This document shows, one piece after another, positions 1 through 10,200 of a DNA stretch of 64,000 nt. The stretch is from positions 3,038,001 through 3,102,000 of the forward strand of contig OZ244045.1 of the NCBI GenBank assembly GCA_965215295.1, read 5' to 3'. The notes beneath the pieces are model-generated. The model was not told the DNA's origin. It ran no database searches and was given only the letters and a program-made list of their open reading frames with translations. A program made the position numbers and the translations under genes. Origin of the DNA: HK1 sp965215295. GTDB lineage: Bacteria > Pseudomonadota > Gammaproteobacteria > HK1. Each line of letters begins with the position of its first letter. Within the stretch, counting starts at the first letter, position 1.

Positions 1-2
1 CG

Positions 3-89
3 GACCGCATCTGGCCCGGACGCCCCACGGTGCTGGTGACCCGACGCTTCCACCTCACCGCCGAGAGTCTCGTCCAACCGGCCAGATGA
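3..89 (+). CDS. Possible 3' end of a gene cut by the window edge
   Basis: An open frame enters from the left edge and ends at a TGA at 87-89, giving about 28 residues ending in LVQPAR. I do not recognise the protein. It is listed only because it is the one frame open from the edge that ends before the next gene; chance is not excluded. Confidence 0.2.
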   Translation, partial: DRIWPGRPTVLVTRRFHLTAESLVQPAR

Positions 90-175
90 TTCCGGAAGGA
101 ACTGCGAGGGTGGATTGACTCACGGTCCCAGGTGGCGTCCAATTCGGAAATCATATTTCCATTTTGCGACCCGAA

Positions 176-1332
176 ATGGTCTTCATCCGTCGATTTTTCC
201 AAGTCCCGGACCAGAGCTGCTTCGTGTTCGGCCCTCGCGGAACCGGCAAATCCACATGGCTGCGCGACCGGCTGCCCGACTCCCTGTACCTGGACCTGCT
301 CGAACCGGCGCTGCATCGCAGCCTGAGCGCCCGTCCCGAGCGCCTCCGGGAGCTGCTCGCCGGCTCGCCCGGGAAGGGGACCGTGGTCATCGACGAGGTC
401 CAGCGTGTCCCGGAGCTGCTCACGGTCGTCCACGCCGTCCTGGAGGAGCCGTCGCCGCCGCGCTTCTACTGACCGGGTCGAGCGCCCGAAAGCTCCGGGG
501 CGGCGGCGTGGACCTGCTGGGCGGACGGGCCGTGCACCGCACCTTGCACCCCTTCATGGCCGCGGAGCTGCCCGATTTCGATCTCGTGCGGGCGCTACGG
601 GTCGGACTGCTGCCACTGGTGGTGAGCGCGTCCGATCCGGCTGGTGTGCTCGACGCTTACGCGAGCCTGTACCTCGACCAGGAGGTCAGGGCGGAGGGAC
701 TCACCCGCAACGTCGGGGCCTTCACCCGGTTTCTGGAAGCGGTCAGCTTCTCCCACGGCGCGCAGCTCAACGTCTCAGCGGTGGCCAGGGAATGCGAGGT
801 CGAGCGCAAGGTCGTCGCCGGGTACGTCGGCATCCTGGAGGATCTGCTGCTGGCCTTCCGGCTGCCGGTATTCCGCAAACGCGCCGGGCGCGCGACCGTG
901 GCCCACGACAAGCTCTACCTGTTCGATGCCGGCGTGTTCCGTTCGCTGCGCCCCAAGGGGCCCCTCGATCGCCCCGGGGAGATAGACGGGCAGGCGCTGG
1001 AAGGTCTGGTGGCTCAGCATCTCCGGGCCTGGGCCGCGTATTCCGGGCACGACGCGGGCGTATTCTTCTGGCGGACGCGCGCCGGGACCGAGGTCGACTT
1101 CGTGGTCTACGGAGAGTCCGGGCTTCAGGCGTTCGAGGTCAAGAACGCCGGCAAGGTGTATTCCAGCGATCTGCGGGCGCTGCGGGCGTTTCGCGAGGAC
1201 TATCCCGAGGCGGAGACCGCGGTGCTCTATCGTGGCCCCGATCGTTTGCGGATCGATGGCGTCTGGTGCCTGCCGGTCCGGGACTTCCTCCGCCGGACGA
1301 TCCCGGATCGGGGTCTGCTGGCCTGGCTGTGA
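176..1332 (+). pseudogene. ATPase of the DUF4143 (COG1373) family, frameshifted
   Basis: The first part, from ATG 176, encodes an AAA P-loop (GPRGTGKSTWL) and a Walker B-like VVIDEVQRVPEL, then stops at TGA 470-472 right after RRFY-type sequence. The adjacent frame continues at once with TGSSARKLR, the sensor segment expected next (LTGSSARKL), then the winged-helix and the DUF4143 nuclease-like domain with EVDFVV and FEVKN, ending at 1332. Adding one C near 470 restores a protein of about 385 residues, so this is a single-base deletion in an otherwise intact gene. Family members are stand-alone ATPases of unknown role, often on mobile or accessory DNA. Programmed frameshifting or a sequencing error are alternatives; no slippery run is obvious. 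Confidence 0.8.
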
Positions 1333-1583
1333 GCCGCAGACAAGTCTCCTTGCGGGGCGCACGTGGCTCCTGAGGCTTCGATTGTGCTTGGGCGCCTGGG
1401 CGTCTTGCCGACATGGATCCCGAACGGAATCCCGGTGCCCGCGAGAAGCGGCGAACAGCGGGTCTCGTCGAGCGAGTGAGGGCTCGCATCGCCGCGCCCT
1501 CGCGTCCGAGACCCATGATGTCCCGAGCGTAGAAGTCCGCGCCGCCGTTCAGGCCGACGAATTCGCTTCGCTCTTCCCACAAA
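1333..1583. other. Intergenic stretch without recognised gene
   Basis: I see no credible coding frame, RNA or terminator here. It lies between the frameshifted ATPase and the IS3-end relic. Confidence 0.4.
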
Positions 1584-1683
1584 GGTCCGGATCAACCCGC
1601 CGGACGCGGTGCCGACGCCGCAGATTGCTCAGTCAATGCCGACCGCTACTGTCTCAATGTCGTTGACGGGTTCCGGCCATCAT
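1584..1683 (+). mobile_element. Relic of an IS3-family right end
   Basis: About 100 bp match the right end of the IS3 remnant near 14.9 kb: the codons for the transposase C-terminus (a variant of VWINPP), the motif CAGATTGCTCAGT, and the terminal TGTCTCAATGTCGTTGAC. The two copies diverge just after GGTTCCG. No transposase frame remains. It marks an old insertion or a recombination scar beside the nuclease pair. Confidence 0.7.
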
Positions 1684-1857
1684 GCTCGCGACTTTCGCGA
1701 TCGTCGCAGCCAAGCTTCTCTGAGGCGACAAGAGAAGAAGCGTGAACACCAGGTCCATCCGGGCCGGCAAAGTGAAGTGCTCGGGGGCTGATACTCTTGG
1801 CGTGCGGACGTACGATGCACCGTGGACCCCTCACCATCGCAGACGGTAGACGCAAGA

Positions 1858-2727
1858 ATGGCCGAACCGGACACGGGCCGGGATTGGAGGGCGTTGGAGT
1901 TTCGCCCTCCGGCGTTTCGTCCTGACGATTTGCGCTTGACTGGCGACCTCTGCTCCGACCCCGTGACGAAGGCGATCAGGCACGACCTTCTCACGTTCGG
2001 GTCGCCGGTCTGGTGCGACGATCTGCGCGTGCTTTCGGCTCTCGTTCGTGCATGGCGGCCTCTTGATGCTCTGATGGTAGCGATCAGGCAGGACGCCCTG
2101 CGCTTCGTCGAGATGCTGCATTGGTCCGAGGGCCTCTCGGCCATGGAGCGAGTCTTTGCGCTCGAACGCTGTTCGCGTCTGTTTCGGGCCGAGCCTTCGG
2201 CCCCTTGGGCGAGGTTTACCGAGCCGCAGCTCACAAAGGGATTCGCCCACTTTCTGAATGCTCCCGATTTGGACATACGAATCAAGAGGGTCCGCGCGTT
2301 GTTGAAGAGCTTGGGCGCCGCGGAGCTCGGCAATGACATGAGCAGCGAGGTCAAGGTGACGGCGGAAGCGCCGACCGCGGGGAACAAGCGCATCGATCTG
2401 CTGATTGAATGGACCGACTCGGCGAACGAGCGCTATGCCGTGGCCATCGAGGCGAAGCTGGACCATGTCGTCACCAGCGGTCAGCTACGCGCGTATAGCG
2501 ATCATCTTGACAATTGCAAGTGCAAGGTCGCCGAGGAGCGCCGCTTGCTGGCGGTCGTTTCGCGGCACCTTTCCGACCACACCGCCGGAGCGCTCCAGAA
2601 TGATCCGGAGTGGCGATGGACCGCTTGGCGGAACCTGCTCCTTGCGCATGAGCGTGCACTGTCGGACGCCTTCGACGACGAAGAGTACCGTCGCTTCCGC
2701 AGAACTCTTTGGAATCACACCGGCTGA
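1858..2727 (+). CDS. PD-(D/E)XK nuclease-like protein
   Basis: A 289-residue protein from ATG 1858; an upstream in-frame GTG at 1822 would add 12 residues. The C-terminal half has the layout of PD-(D/E)XK nuclease-superfamily proteins: TEPQLTKGFAHFL (possible first acidic helix), KRIDLLIEW (catalytic Asp) and VAIEAKL (the E-x-K strand), followed by a Gln-containing helix SGQLRAYSDHL. The helical N-terminal half is unrecognised. Such proteins act on DNA and are common in restriction and other anti-phage modules. The next gene starts 44 bp downstream on the same strand, suggesting co-transcription. The ExK motif is clear; substrate and role are not. An IS3 end lies just upstream, consistent with an accessory locus. 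Confidence 0.7.
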   Translation: MAEPDTGRDWRALEFRPPAFRPDDLRLTGDLCSDPVTKAIRHDLLTFGSPVWCDDLRVLSALVRAWRPLDALMVAIRQDALRFVEMLHWSEGLSAMERVFALERCSRLFRAEPSAPWARFTEPQLTKGFAHFLNAPDLDIRIKRVRALLKSLGAAELGNDMSSEVKVTAEAPTAGNKRIDLLIEWTDSANERYAVAIEAKLDHVVTSGQLRAYSDHLDNCKCKVAEERRLLAVVSRHLSDHTAGALQNDPEWRWTAWRNLLLAHERALSDAFDDEEYRRFRRTLWNHTG

Positions 2728-2771
2728 CGCTCGGCGACGGTCCTCGACAACCCATCAGGAGACTGACGAAC

Positions 2772-3410
2772 ATGCCATTCGAACTGCCGGAGAGCTATCG
2801 AGCGTACTGCTCGGACGTCGCGGTGCAGACTGCGGTCGACCACATTCTGTCCTCTTCGGACAAAAGAAGCGGTCTGGCTCTTCCGGCCGACATCGAGTGG
2901 GAGGATCTGCCGGCGTTCCACAGGGCGGTTCTGTCGGCGCACCAAGTGCGGTGTGAGTACGCAGTCCACCTGATTGATCTCTGGAATGCCGTCTGGCAGC
3001 GAGCACTGGACGAATGCCACTTCGGGAAGGATCTCAAAGCCTGGACTGTTGCCGATTCTGAGGAGTGGTGCGAGCAGAAACTCGATACGAACACCGTCTG
3101 GATCGGACGTTGGTTTGGGCGCGGGCTCGGAATCGACGGAACGAACTTCCAAGTCGCTCCAGGAGTCCTTGACGATTGTGAACGAGTGCGGTTGTCAGTC
3201 TCCTTCTGGGAAGTGGATGGCAGGGACCCGGACCATACGTCCGGGAGGAATTTCGGCGACGACTGGCCGGTGCAGGAGATCGAAGACGGCTATGCGTGGA
3301 CCAAGAAAGGCTTGGCGCCGATTCGGGATGACGGAACGATTGACCTGAACCCGCTTCACGAAGCGGCCGCCGACGCTCTGTCCGCCATCAGCCGTCATCT
3401 TGGGAATTGA
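2772..3410 (+). CDS. Uncharacterised protein, partner of the upstream nuclease-like gene
   Basis: A 212-residue protein from ATG 2772, preceded by AGGAGACTGACGAAC, which supplies a good ribosome-binding site. I do not recognise a family. It is rich in Trp and acidic residues, has no membrane segment or signal peptide, and its middle contains WIGRWFGRGLG followed by a beta-rich segment (RLSVSFWEVDG). Its close position behind a PD-(D/E)XK protein suggests a two-gene unit, in which it could be a specificity, sensor or immunity component; this is inference only. Confidence 0.6.
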   Translation: MPFELPESYRAYCSDVAVQTAVDHILSSSDKRSGLALPADIEWEDLPAFHRAVLSAHQVRCEYAVHLIDLWNAVWQRALDECHFGKDLKAWTVADSEEWCEQKLDTNTVWIGRWFGRGLGIDGTNFQVAPGVLDDCERVRLSVSFWEVDGRDPDHTSGRNFGDDWPVQEIEDGYAWTKKGLAPIRDDGTIDLNPLHEAAADALSAISRHLGN

Positions 3411-3699
3411 AGTGCGGGGATGTTGACGCGACGTGTGGGGTCAAGTGATCAGCAGTCGCCCCCGGCACAGTAGCCGCTACAGTGTTCGATCGACCTGCAC
3501 CGCCTGGGTTGCTGGACTGACGATGCGCGCGTACCCCTCGTGTTCCCCCAGGATGTGTACGCGGAGCATTCCGGGCAGCACGGCTACACATCGGGCCGTT
3601 CCGGAGGCGAACCCTTCCCCTCGATGACGTCGTCGCGCTGGCCCGCTCCGCCGATGCTCGGGTGCGGGGCTCGGGTGCCTCGCGCTGGCTCTGCGGGGA

Positions 3700-4944
3700 T
3701 CAGAGCCAGCTCTCCTCCATCGGATACGAGGAAAGCTGCTCGTAGCTATCGGCGGTGATCAGCACCTGCTCCTCGAGCTTGACCGCCTCCCGGCCTCCGG
3801 CGGGGGCGGCGAGCGCTTCCACGCACATCACCATCCCTTCCTTGAACACGCCGTCGTAGCCCACCGCGTCCCAGTCCTGCGGATAGCGGATGGCCGGATA
3901 CTCGTCGCAGAGCCCCACGCCGTGCATCGCGACTCCATACCGCCCTTTCACGAACTCCTCCCCCAGCGGACGCAGTCGCTCGGTCAGCTCCCGGAACGAC
4001 AGCCCCGGCTTCAGCAGCGCCTTGTTGTGCTGGATGTGGGCATGGGCGTCGGCATAGATGCGCCGTTGCTCGTCGCTCGGCTTCGCGTCGCAGACCCAGG
4101 AGCGCGAGATGTCGCAGCAGTAGCCGTAGGGGCCGACCAGATCGGTGTCGAAGCTCACCATGTCGCCGCGCTCGATGACCCGCATCGAGCACTCCCGGAA
4201 CCAGGGGTTGGTGCGCGGCCCCGAGGAGAGCAGACGGGTCTCGATCCATTCCCCGCCCCCGGCGATGTTGCCGTGGTGCAGCTCGGCCCACAGCGCGTTC
4301 TCCGTGATGCCGGGCCGCATCGCCTCGCGCATCTGTCCGATCGCCCGCTCGCATACCGCGATGGAATGGCGCATGAGCGCGATCTCGCCCGCGGACTTGA
4401 TCTCGCGGGCGTTCTCCATCACCTCGAATCCGTCGAAGATCTCGTAGCCGTGGCGCTGCATCTCGATGACGCCCCGAGGTGCGATGCGGTCGATGGCGAT
4501 GCGCCGGTTGCCGCCGCTGTGCTCGCGGATCAACGAGTCCATGGCCGCTGCCCACTCCCGGGCCTTCTCCGCCTGCCTGGACCCGGCCCCGAAGTACAGG
4601 AAAGCGACGGCGGGGCGGATTTCGTCGATGGTGGGGATGCCCGCGCCGAGCAGGTCCTTGCCGTCGTACTCGAAGAGCACCACGGGACCTTCGGCCGGCA
4701 CGTAGACGTAGCGGACCTCGTTGTGGAGGGACCAGATCTGCATGTTGGTCGAGTCCGCCGCGTAGCGGGTGTTGAGCTGGTCGTAGAGGATGATGCCGGC
4801 GAGATCGCGTTCGACGAGGGCGCGGCGTATCCGCCCGAGCCGGTAGCGGCGCACCTCGTCGAGGTCGCAGGGCGGGGTGGTGTGCTCCATCGCGCCGTGC
4901 TGGCGGGCGGCGGCGTGGACCCTGGCGCTGGAAATGCGGTTCAT
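3700..4944 (-). CDS. dddP: DMSP lyase of the DddP type (M24 peptidase fold)
   Basis: A 414-residue protein from ATG 4944; a later ATG at 4891 is possible. The sequence resembles marine DddP, which cleaves dimethylsulfoniopropionate to dimethyl sulfide and acrylate, more than it resembles true aminopeptidases: RRYRLGRIRRAL, NTRYAADSTNMQIW, GGEWIETRLLSSGPRTNPWF and MHGVGLCDEYP are typical. The metal ligands known for DddP all appear in order: the two Asp of FDTDLVG, the Asp of CDISRSW, the His of MHGVG, the Glu of CVEAL and the Glu of KLEEQV. The gene stands alone, with no DMSP transporter, acrylate gene or regulator in the window. A related M24 enzyme with another substrate cannot be excluded without a phylogeny. 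Confidence 0.75.
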   Translation of the reverse strand: MNRISSARVHAAARQHGAMEHTTPPCDLDEVRRYRLGRIRRALVERDLAGIILYDQLNTRYAADSTNMQIWSLHNEVRYVYVPAEGPVVLFEYDGKDLLGAGIPTIDEIRPAVAFLYFGAGSRQAEKAREWAAAMDSLIREHSGGNRRIAIDRIAPRGVIEMQRHGYEIFDGFEVMENAREIKSAGEIALMRHSIAVCERAIGQMREAMRPGITENALWAELHHGNIAGGGEWIETRLLSSGPRTNPWFRECSMRVIERGDMVSFDTDLVGPYGYCCDISRSWVCDAKPSDEQRRIYADAHAHIQHNKALLKPGLSFRELTERLRPLGEEFVKGRYGVAMHGVGLCDEYPAIRYPQDWDAVGYDGVFKEGMVMCVEALAAPAGGREAVKLEEQVLITADSYEQLSSYPMEESWL

Positions 4945-5403
4945 GTGTCGGCCTGAAGGTGCTCTGCGCGGGAGCTGAAGGACTTTGCGGACTCGCGGGA
5001 CCGCACGCCCGGACCCATCCCGTCGGCGGTCGGCTCGGTCATCGTCGCATCGGACGGGTCGTGTCGTCTCCCGGAGAGGTCGGCAGCGACATCGGCCGCC
5101 CGGCTCCCGGTCCGGAGGCGGCGGTCGGGACTCTCCTCCGGTGTCGCGGCGCCGGTCTCCCCGGGGTCTTCGACCGGAGGGTCCTGCGGCCGCGACGATA
5201 GCACAGGCCGCCGCGTCCTCGGCCGGCGGCCAGCGCGGGCGTTGCGCCGACTCCGGCTCGGCAACACCGCGCCCGGATGTCGTCATTCGATTCCGCGAAA
5301 TCCGTTTCGCAGCTCGGCGTGAAATGGCCATCCCGGAACTGCCGCGACGGTTGACGTTCGGCAGCGACTGACACAGGCTCGGGGCCGAGTCTGAGGCCGA
5401 TGC
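4945..5403. other. Intergenic stretch without recognised gene
   Basis: About 460 bp upstream of the DddP gene. All frames give Arg/Pro-rich sequence typical of random GC-rich DNA. Presumably it includes the dddP promoter, but I see no clear operator or RNA. Confidence 0.4.
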
Positions 5404-5895
5404 GTGAGCGCAGCCGTCACGATTCCGATGCTCGATCCGGGGCCGACCGTTACGGACACCCCCGCATCAGGGTCAACGTGAGCGTAGCCGCCACGATTCC
5501 GAAGCTCGATCCGGGGCCGACCGTTACGGACGCCCCCGCATCAGGGTCAACGTGAGCACAGCCGCCACGATTCCGATGCTCGGTCCGGGGCCGACCGCTA
5601 CGGACGCCTCCACATCAGGGTCAACATGAGCGCAGCCGTCACGATTCCGATGCTCGATCCGGGGCCGACCGTTACGGACGCCTCCACATCAGGGGCAACG
5701 TGAGCACAGTCATCACGATTCCGGAGCTCGGTCCGGGGCCGACCGTTACGGACGCCTCCACATCAGGGTCAACGTGAGCGCAGCCGTCACGATTCCGAAA
5801 CTCGGTCCGGGAGCCGACCGCTACGGACGCCTCCACATCAGGGGCAACGCGAGCGCGGCCGTCACGGTTCCGAAGTTCGGTCCGGCGGTGGCGGA
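5404..5895. repeat. 74-bp tandem repeat array (minisatellite), about 6.6 copies
   Basis: Units begin with a variant of GTGAGCGCAGCCGTCACGAT at 5404, 5478, 5552, 5626, 5700 and 5774, with a partial, more diverged copy from 5849 (one extra base in the sixth unit). Each unit also holds GGGGCCGACCG and CATCAGGG(T/G)CAAC. There are no variable spacers, so it is not a CRISPR. The period is not a multiple of three, so it is not a coding repeat. It ends about 60 bp before the GTG start of the SbcD-like gene and may contribute to its leader, or mark a replication-slippage site. Confidence 0.9.
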
Positions 5896-5958
5896 AGTAC
5901 GGGCCACCCGGGCCACCCGGCCAGCCCGGCCGGGCGCCACCGCGTCCGGGCCTCGGCC

Positions 5959-7284
5959 GTGAAGATCCTCGCCGTCGGCGACATGCACCTCGGCCGCACG
6001 CCGTCGCGGCTTCCGCCGGTACTGCACGCGCCGTCGCTCGGTCCCGCCGAAGCCTGGCGCCGCACCGTAGACGCCGCCCTTCGCCACGGCGTGCAGGCGG
6101 TGCTGCTCGCCGGAGACGTCGTCGATCGGGACGACGATTTCTTCGAGGCGTACCGGGCGCTGGAAGACGGCGTGAGGAAGCTGTCGGACGCGGGCATCGA
6201 TGTCATCGGGGTCGCGGGAAACCACGATGTCAGGGTGCTGCCGCGGCTGGCCCGCCACATTCCGCGATTCCGGCTTCTGGGGGAAGGCGGAACGTGGGAA
6301 TCCTGCCGGATCGGCGGGGACGGGGACGGAGGCGGAGACGGGGACGGGGGCGGGAGCGGGGGCGGGGGCGGGGAGGCCGTGACTCTCTGGGGCTGGTCGT
6401 TTCCGCAAGCCAGAGTCTTCGACAGTCCCCTCGCGGGCGAGTCCCTCGATCCGGCGCAAGGTATCAACCTGGGCCTCCTGCACTGCGACCGGGACGCCGG
6501 TCCGGACTCGCCTTACGCACCGGTCACCCGGCTGGAGCTGGACGGCGCCGGCCTCGACGGCTGGCTGCTCGGCCATATACACAAGCCGGATGCGCTGACC
6601 GCGGCATCTCCGAACGGATACCTCGGCAGCCTGACCGGCATGGACCGCGGCGAATCCGGCCCCCGCGGCCCCTGGATGATCACCGTCGCCGACGGACGGA
6701 TCGACGAAGTCGAGCACCTGCCCCTCGCCCCCCTGCGCTGGGAGACCCTGGAGGTCGATCTCGAAGGCATCGACGAGCCTTTCCAGGCCGAGGAGCGGCT
6801 GCTGGCGGCGGTCACCGATCTGGACAGGCGGATGTCCTCCCTCCCCTCCGCGCCCAACGCCGTGGGCCTGTCGGTCGTCCTTGCCGGACGCACCCGATTC
6901 GGCGGCGCCGCTCTCGATCGGATTTCCCGGGAAGACCAGGACGAGCTCCTTGCCGGAGTGGCCGGGACTCGCTACTTCATCGAGAGCACCCGTCTGGACA
7001 CCCGGCCCGAGATCGATCTCGAGGACTTGGCCAAACGCCAGGACCCGGTGGGTCTGCTGGCCGCGCGCATGCTCTGGCTCGACCGCCCCGAAGGGGACCC
7101 CGAGCGCGACCGCCTGGTCGAGAAGGCCCGGCAGGACCTGCGCGATCAGTCCGCGAAATCGGTCTGGCGCGGCTTGGCGGCCGGCAGCGATGCCCCGGAG
7201 CCGGTGACATGGCTGCGGCAAGCGGGATTCCGCGCCCTGGATCGCCTTCTGGGCCAAGTCTCCGCCCACCGGGACGCCGGCTGA
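5959..7284 (+). CDS. SbcD/YhaO-like DNA repair phosphoesterase
   Basis: A 441-residue protein starting at GTG 5959. It has the calcineurin-type metallophosphoesterase motifs of SbcD/Mre11: GDMHLG at residues 7-12, LAGDVVDRD near 50, GNHD near 89, LLHCD and GHIHKP near 205. Such subunits supply Mn-dependent exo/endonuclease activity and work with an SbcC/Rad50-type ATPase. The stop overlaps the ATG of the next gene (TGATG at 7282-7286), so the two are translationally coupled, as sbcD-sbcC or yhaO-yhaN are. An odd insert of about 22 residues made only of Gly, Asp and Ser lies at residues 119-140 (DNA 6313-6378), just before the EAVTLWGW strand; it looks like a recent repeat expansion in a loop. 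Confidence 0.85.
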   Translation: MKILAVGDMHLGRTPSRLPPVLHAPSLGPAEAWRRTVDAALRHGVQAVLLAGDVVDRDDDFFEAYRALEDGVRKLSDAGIDVIGVAGNHDVRVLPRLARHIPRFRLLGEGGTWESCRIGGDGDGGGDGDGGGSGGGGGEAVTLWGWSFPQARVFDSPLAGESLDPAQGINLGLLHCDRDAGPDSPYAPVTRLELDGAGLDGWLLGHIHKPDALTAASPNGYLGSLTGMDRGESGPRGPWMITVADGRIDEVEHLPLAPLRWETLEVDLEGIDEPFQAEERLLAAVTDLDRRMSSLPSAPNAVGLSVVLAGRTRFGGAALDRISREDQDELLAGVAGTRYFIESTRLDTRPEIDLEDLAKRQDPVGLLAARMLWLDRPEGDPERDRLVEKARQDLRDQSAKSVWRGLAAGSDAPEPVTWLRQAGFRALDRLLGQVSAHRDAG

Positions 7285-10200
7285 TGCGTCTTCGCAAGCT
7301 GGCGATTCACGCCCTGCCCGGCATCGAGCCCGGATTCACGTTCGAGCCGCCGGACGCCGGCATCAATGTCGTCACCGGCCCGAACGCCATCGGCAAGAGC
7401 AGTCTGGCCCGCGCCCTGGAGTACCTTCTGGCGACCCGCGGCTCCGACCCGCCGGCGCTGTTCCTGGAAGCGGAATTCGAGAGCGGCGACGCCCGCTGGC
7501 AGGTCAGCCGCAACGGCAACCGGATCGACTGGCGCCGGAACGGCGAAGTCGTATCGCGCCCGGCACTCCCGGGCGCCGATCGGATCGGGCTGTTTCGTCT
7601 GTCGGTGGAGAACCTGCTCGACGATGACGACGCGGACGACAAGGCGCTGGCCGAGCGTCTGTGGCGCGAGCTGCACGGCAACTTCGACCTGAGCGAGCCC
7701 CGGATCGAGATCACGCGCAGATTCGCCCGCCACGAAGCGGGCAAGCTGGCCGAAGCCGGAAAAGGACGCCGGCGCGTGGAAAGCGAGTATGCCGACTTGC
7801 AGAGACAGGAAACGGAACTGCCCGACCTTGCACGGCGGATTGAGAAGGCGGAGGCGGCCGGGGCCCGATGCGAACATCTGCGGCAGGCGCTGAGGCTCGC
7901 CGATGCCATCGACGCCCGGAAGGCGCAGGAGACGGCACTCCAGCGCTTTCCGCCGAACATGGACCGCTTGCGAGGCGACGAGATCGAGCAGCTCGATGAG
8001 AGGGAGCGCAAGACCCGGGAGCTACGCGAAGAGCTGCGCGACCGGCGGCGCGATCTGGAAGCCGCGGTGGCCGATCGCGATCGCACCGGACTCGCACGGT
8101 CGACCCCGGCGCCGGAGGACATGCGGGCGACCGAGGAGCGACTGCGGTGGCTTGACGGCAAATCCATCGAGCGCAACAACGCCAAGGCCGCCCGGGCCGA
8201 GGCGGGCGCCGCATTGCACGATGCCCTCGTGCACTTCAACCGCGACGGCGACCCGCCGCGGCTGGATGCCGGCGCCTGCCGGCGCGCGGAGGATGTCACA
8301 GGGCCGCTGATCGCCGCGCAAGTGCGCCGGCGCGAACTCGGTGAACAGCTCGACCTGGCCGGGGAGACCCCCGAAGCGGCGGAGATGGAACGCCAGCGAA
8401 ACGGCGTCGAAGCGCTGCGGGCCTGGCTCGCCGGGCACGCCGCCGAACCGGGTCGGGCCCGGGCGGCGCTGTCGAAGCTGCCGCGGATCGTCTCGTGGGT
8501 GGCCTTGGCCGGCGCCGCGCTCGCCACCCTCGCCGCCTTCATTCAGGGCGCACTGGTCGCGTCCGCCGGCGCCCTGGCCGCTCTGGTCGCATTCGGCCTC
8601 GGGCTGTTCCTGCAACGCGCACGGCAGCCGGCGGCGCCGCCACCGACCGACGAGGCAGAACGCCGTTTCCGGGAAACGGGCCTTGTGCCGCCGCCGCAAT
8701 GGAGCGAACAGGCGGTTCGCAAGCACTTGAGCGATGTGGTCGAGGCGCGGCTGAACGCGCTGACCCTGCAACAGGCGAGGGCGGCGGGCGCGGAACGGAT
8801 TGCGTTGCAGATCCGGGAAACCGACGCGGAAATCGAGAAGCTGGAGGAAAGGCAAGCCGCTCTCGCCGACGAGATCGGCCTCGATCCTCGCCTGCCCGCG
8901 GCCGAGTTCCAGCGCTTCGTCCAACTATGCTCCGAATGGGACAAGGCGCGCACCCGGCATGTCGAGCAACGCGCCCGCCTCGATCTCCTCGACCGGGAGA
9001 TCGCCGAAGCCGCGCGCCTCGTCGGAGATTTTCTCGGCCGCTGGCGGGCGACCGGTGACGCGGCGGCGGACGACTCCGCAGGCGACTCCGCGGACGACTC
9101 TGCAGGCGATTCCGCAGACGACTCCGCGGGTGATTCCACGGACGATTCCGCGGACGATTCCGCGGGTGATTCCACGGACGATTCCGCGGACGATTCCGCG
9201 GACGATTCCGCGGGCGGTTCCACGGACGATTCCGCGAGCGATTCCGCGGACGATTCCGCGGGCGGTTCCACGGGCGACTCCGGGGACGATTCCGCAGACG
9301 ACTCCACGGACGATTTCCCGGGCGATTCCGCAGACGATTCCGCAGGCGACTCCACGGGCGGTTCCGCGCGACGATCCGATCCGATCCACCTGCGCGCCGC
9401 GTTCGACGACCTGGAACAGCGCAACCAAGCGGCCACGGATGCGTGTCACCGGATCCGGGGCTGCGAGGCCGACATCCGGTCGCTGGAGCAGCGAATCGCG
9501 GAGATCGACGAAGAGGTGGAGAGCCTGTTCGCCCAGGCCGGAGTCGAGTCCCGTGAGCGGGCGACCCTCGTCGGCCGGATCGAGCGGCTACCGCAATGGA
9601 AGGAGGCGACGGACGCGCTGCACACCGCGAACACCGAAGAGGCGCTTGTCCGCGCCCGGCTCGCGGAGCAGCCCGATCTCGTCGCGCTCGACCTCGTCGC
9701 GCTGGCCGATGGAGGCGAACGCGCGCGGCTGCAAGCGGACCACGACACGTCGGCCGGCGCGGCCGACGAATACGCTTCCCTGCTGCGGCAACGAACCGCG
9801 ATCGAAACCAGGCTGGCCGACGCGGGGAAGGATCGGAAGCTGGAGCAGGCCGCCGCCGCGGAGGACCGGGCGAAGCAGGCCCTCGAAGACAAGCGCGACG
9901 AAGCCTTGCTCGCGGCGGCGACGGACACCCTGCTCGGCGACGTCGAACGGGCATTCGTGGCGGAGCACGAGCCGGTCGTCCTGCGCCGGGCCCGGAAGGT
10001 GTTCGCGGAGGTGACGGCCGGAGCCTTCGATCTGCGCCTTCACGGCGACGGCGCCTTCGTCGCCCACGATATCCGGCAGGGTGCGGCGCGAGCGCTCTCG
10101 CAGCTCTCGTCGGGCACCCGGATGCAGTTGCTGCTGGCCCTTCGCGTAGCCTGGATCGAGACTCGGGAGCAGGGCGGCGAGGCGTGGCCGCTGTTTCTCG

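Noticed and set aside
5404..5895. Possible CRISPR array
   Set aside because: Units are contiguous 74-bp repeats without spacers, and no cas genes are in the window.
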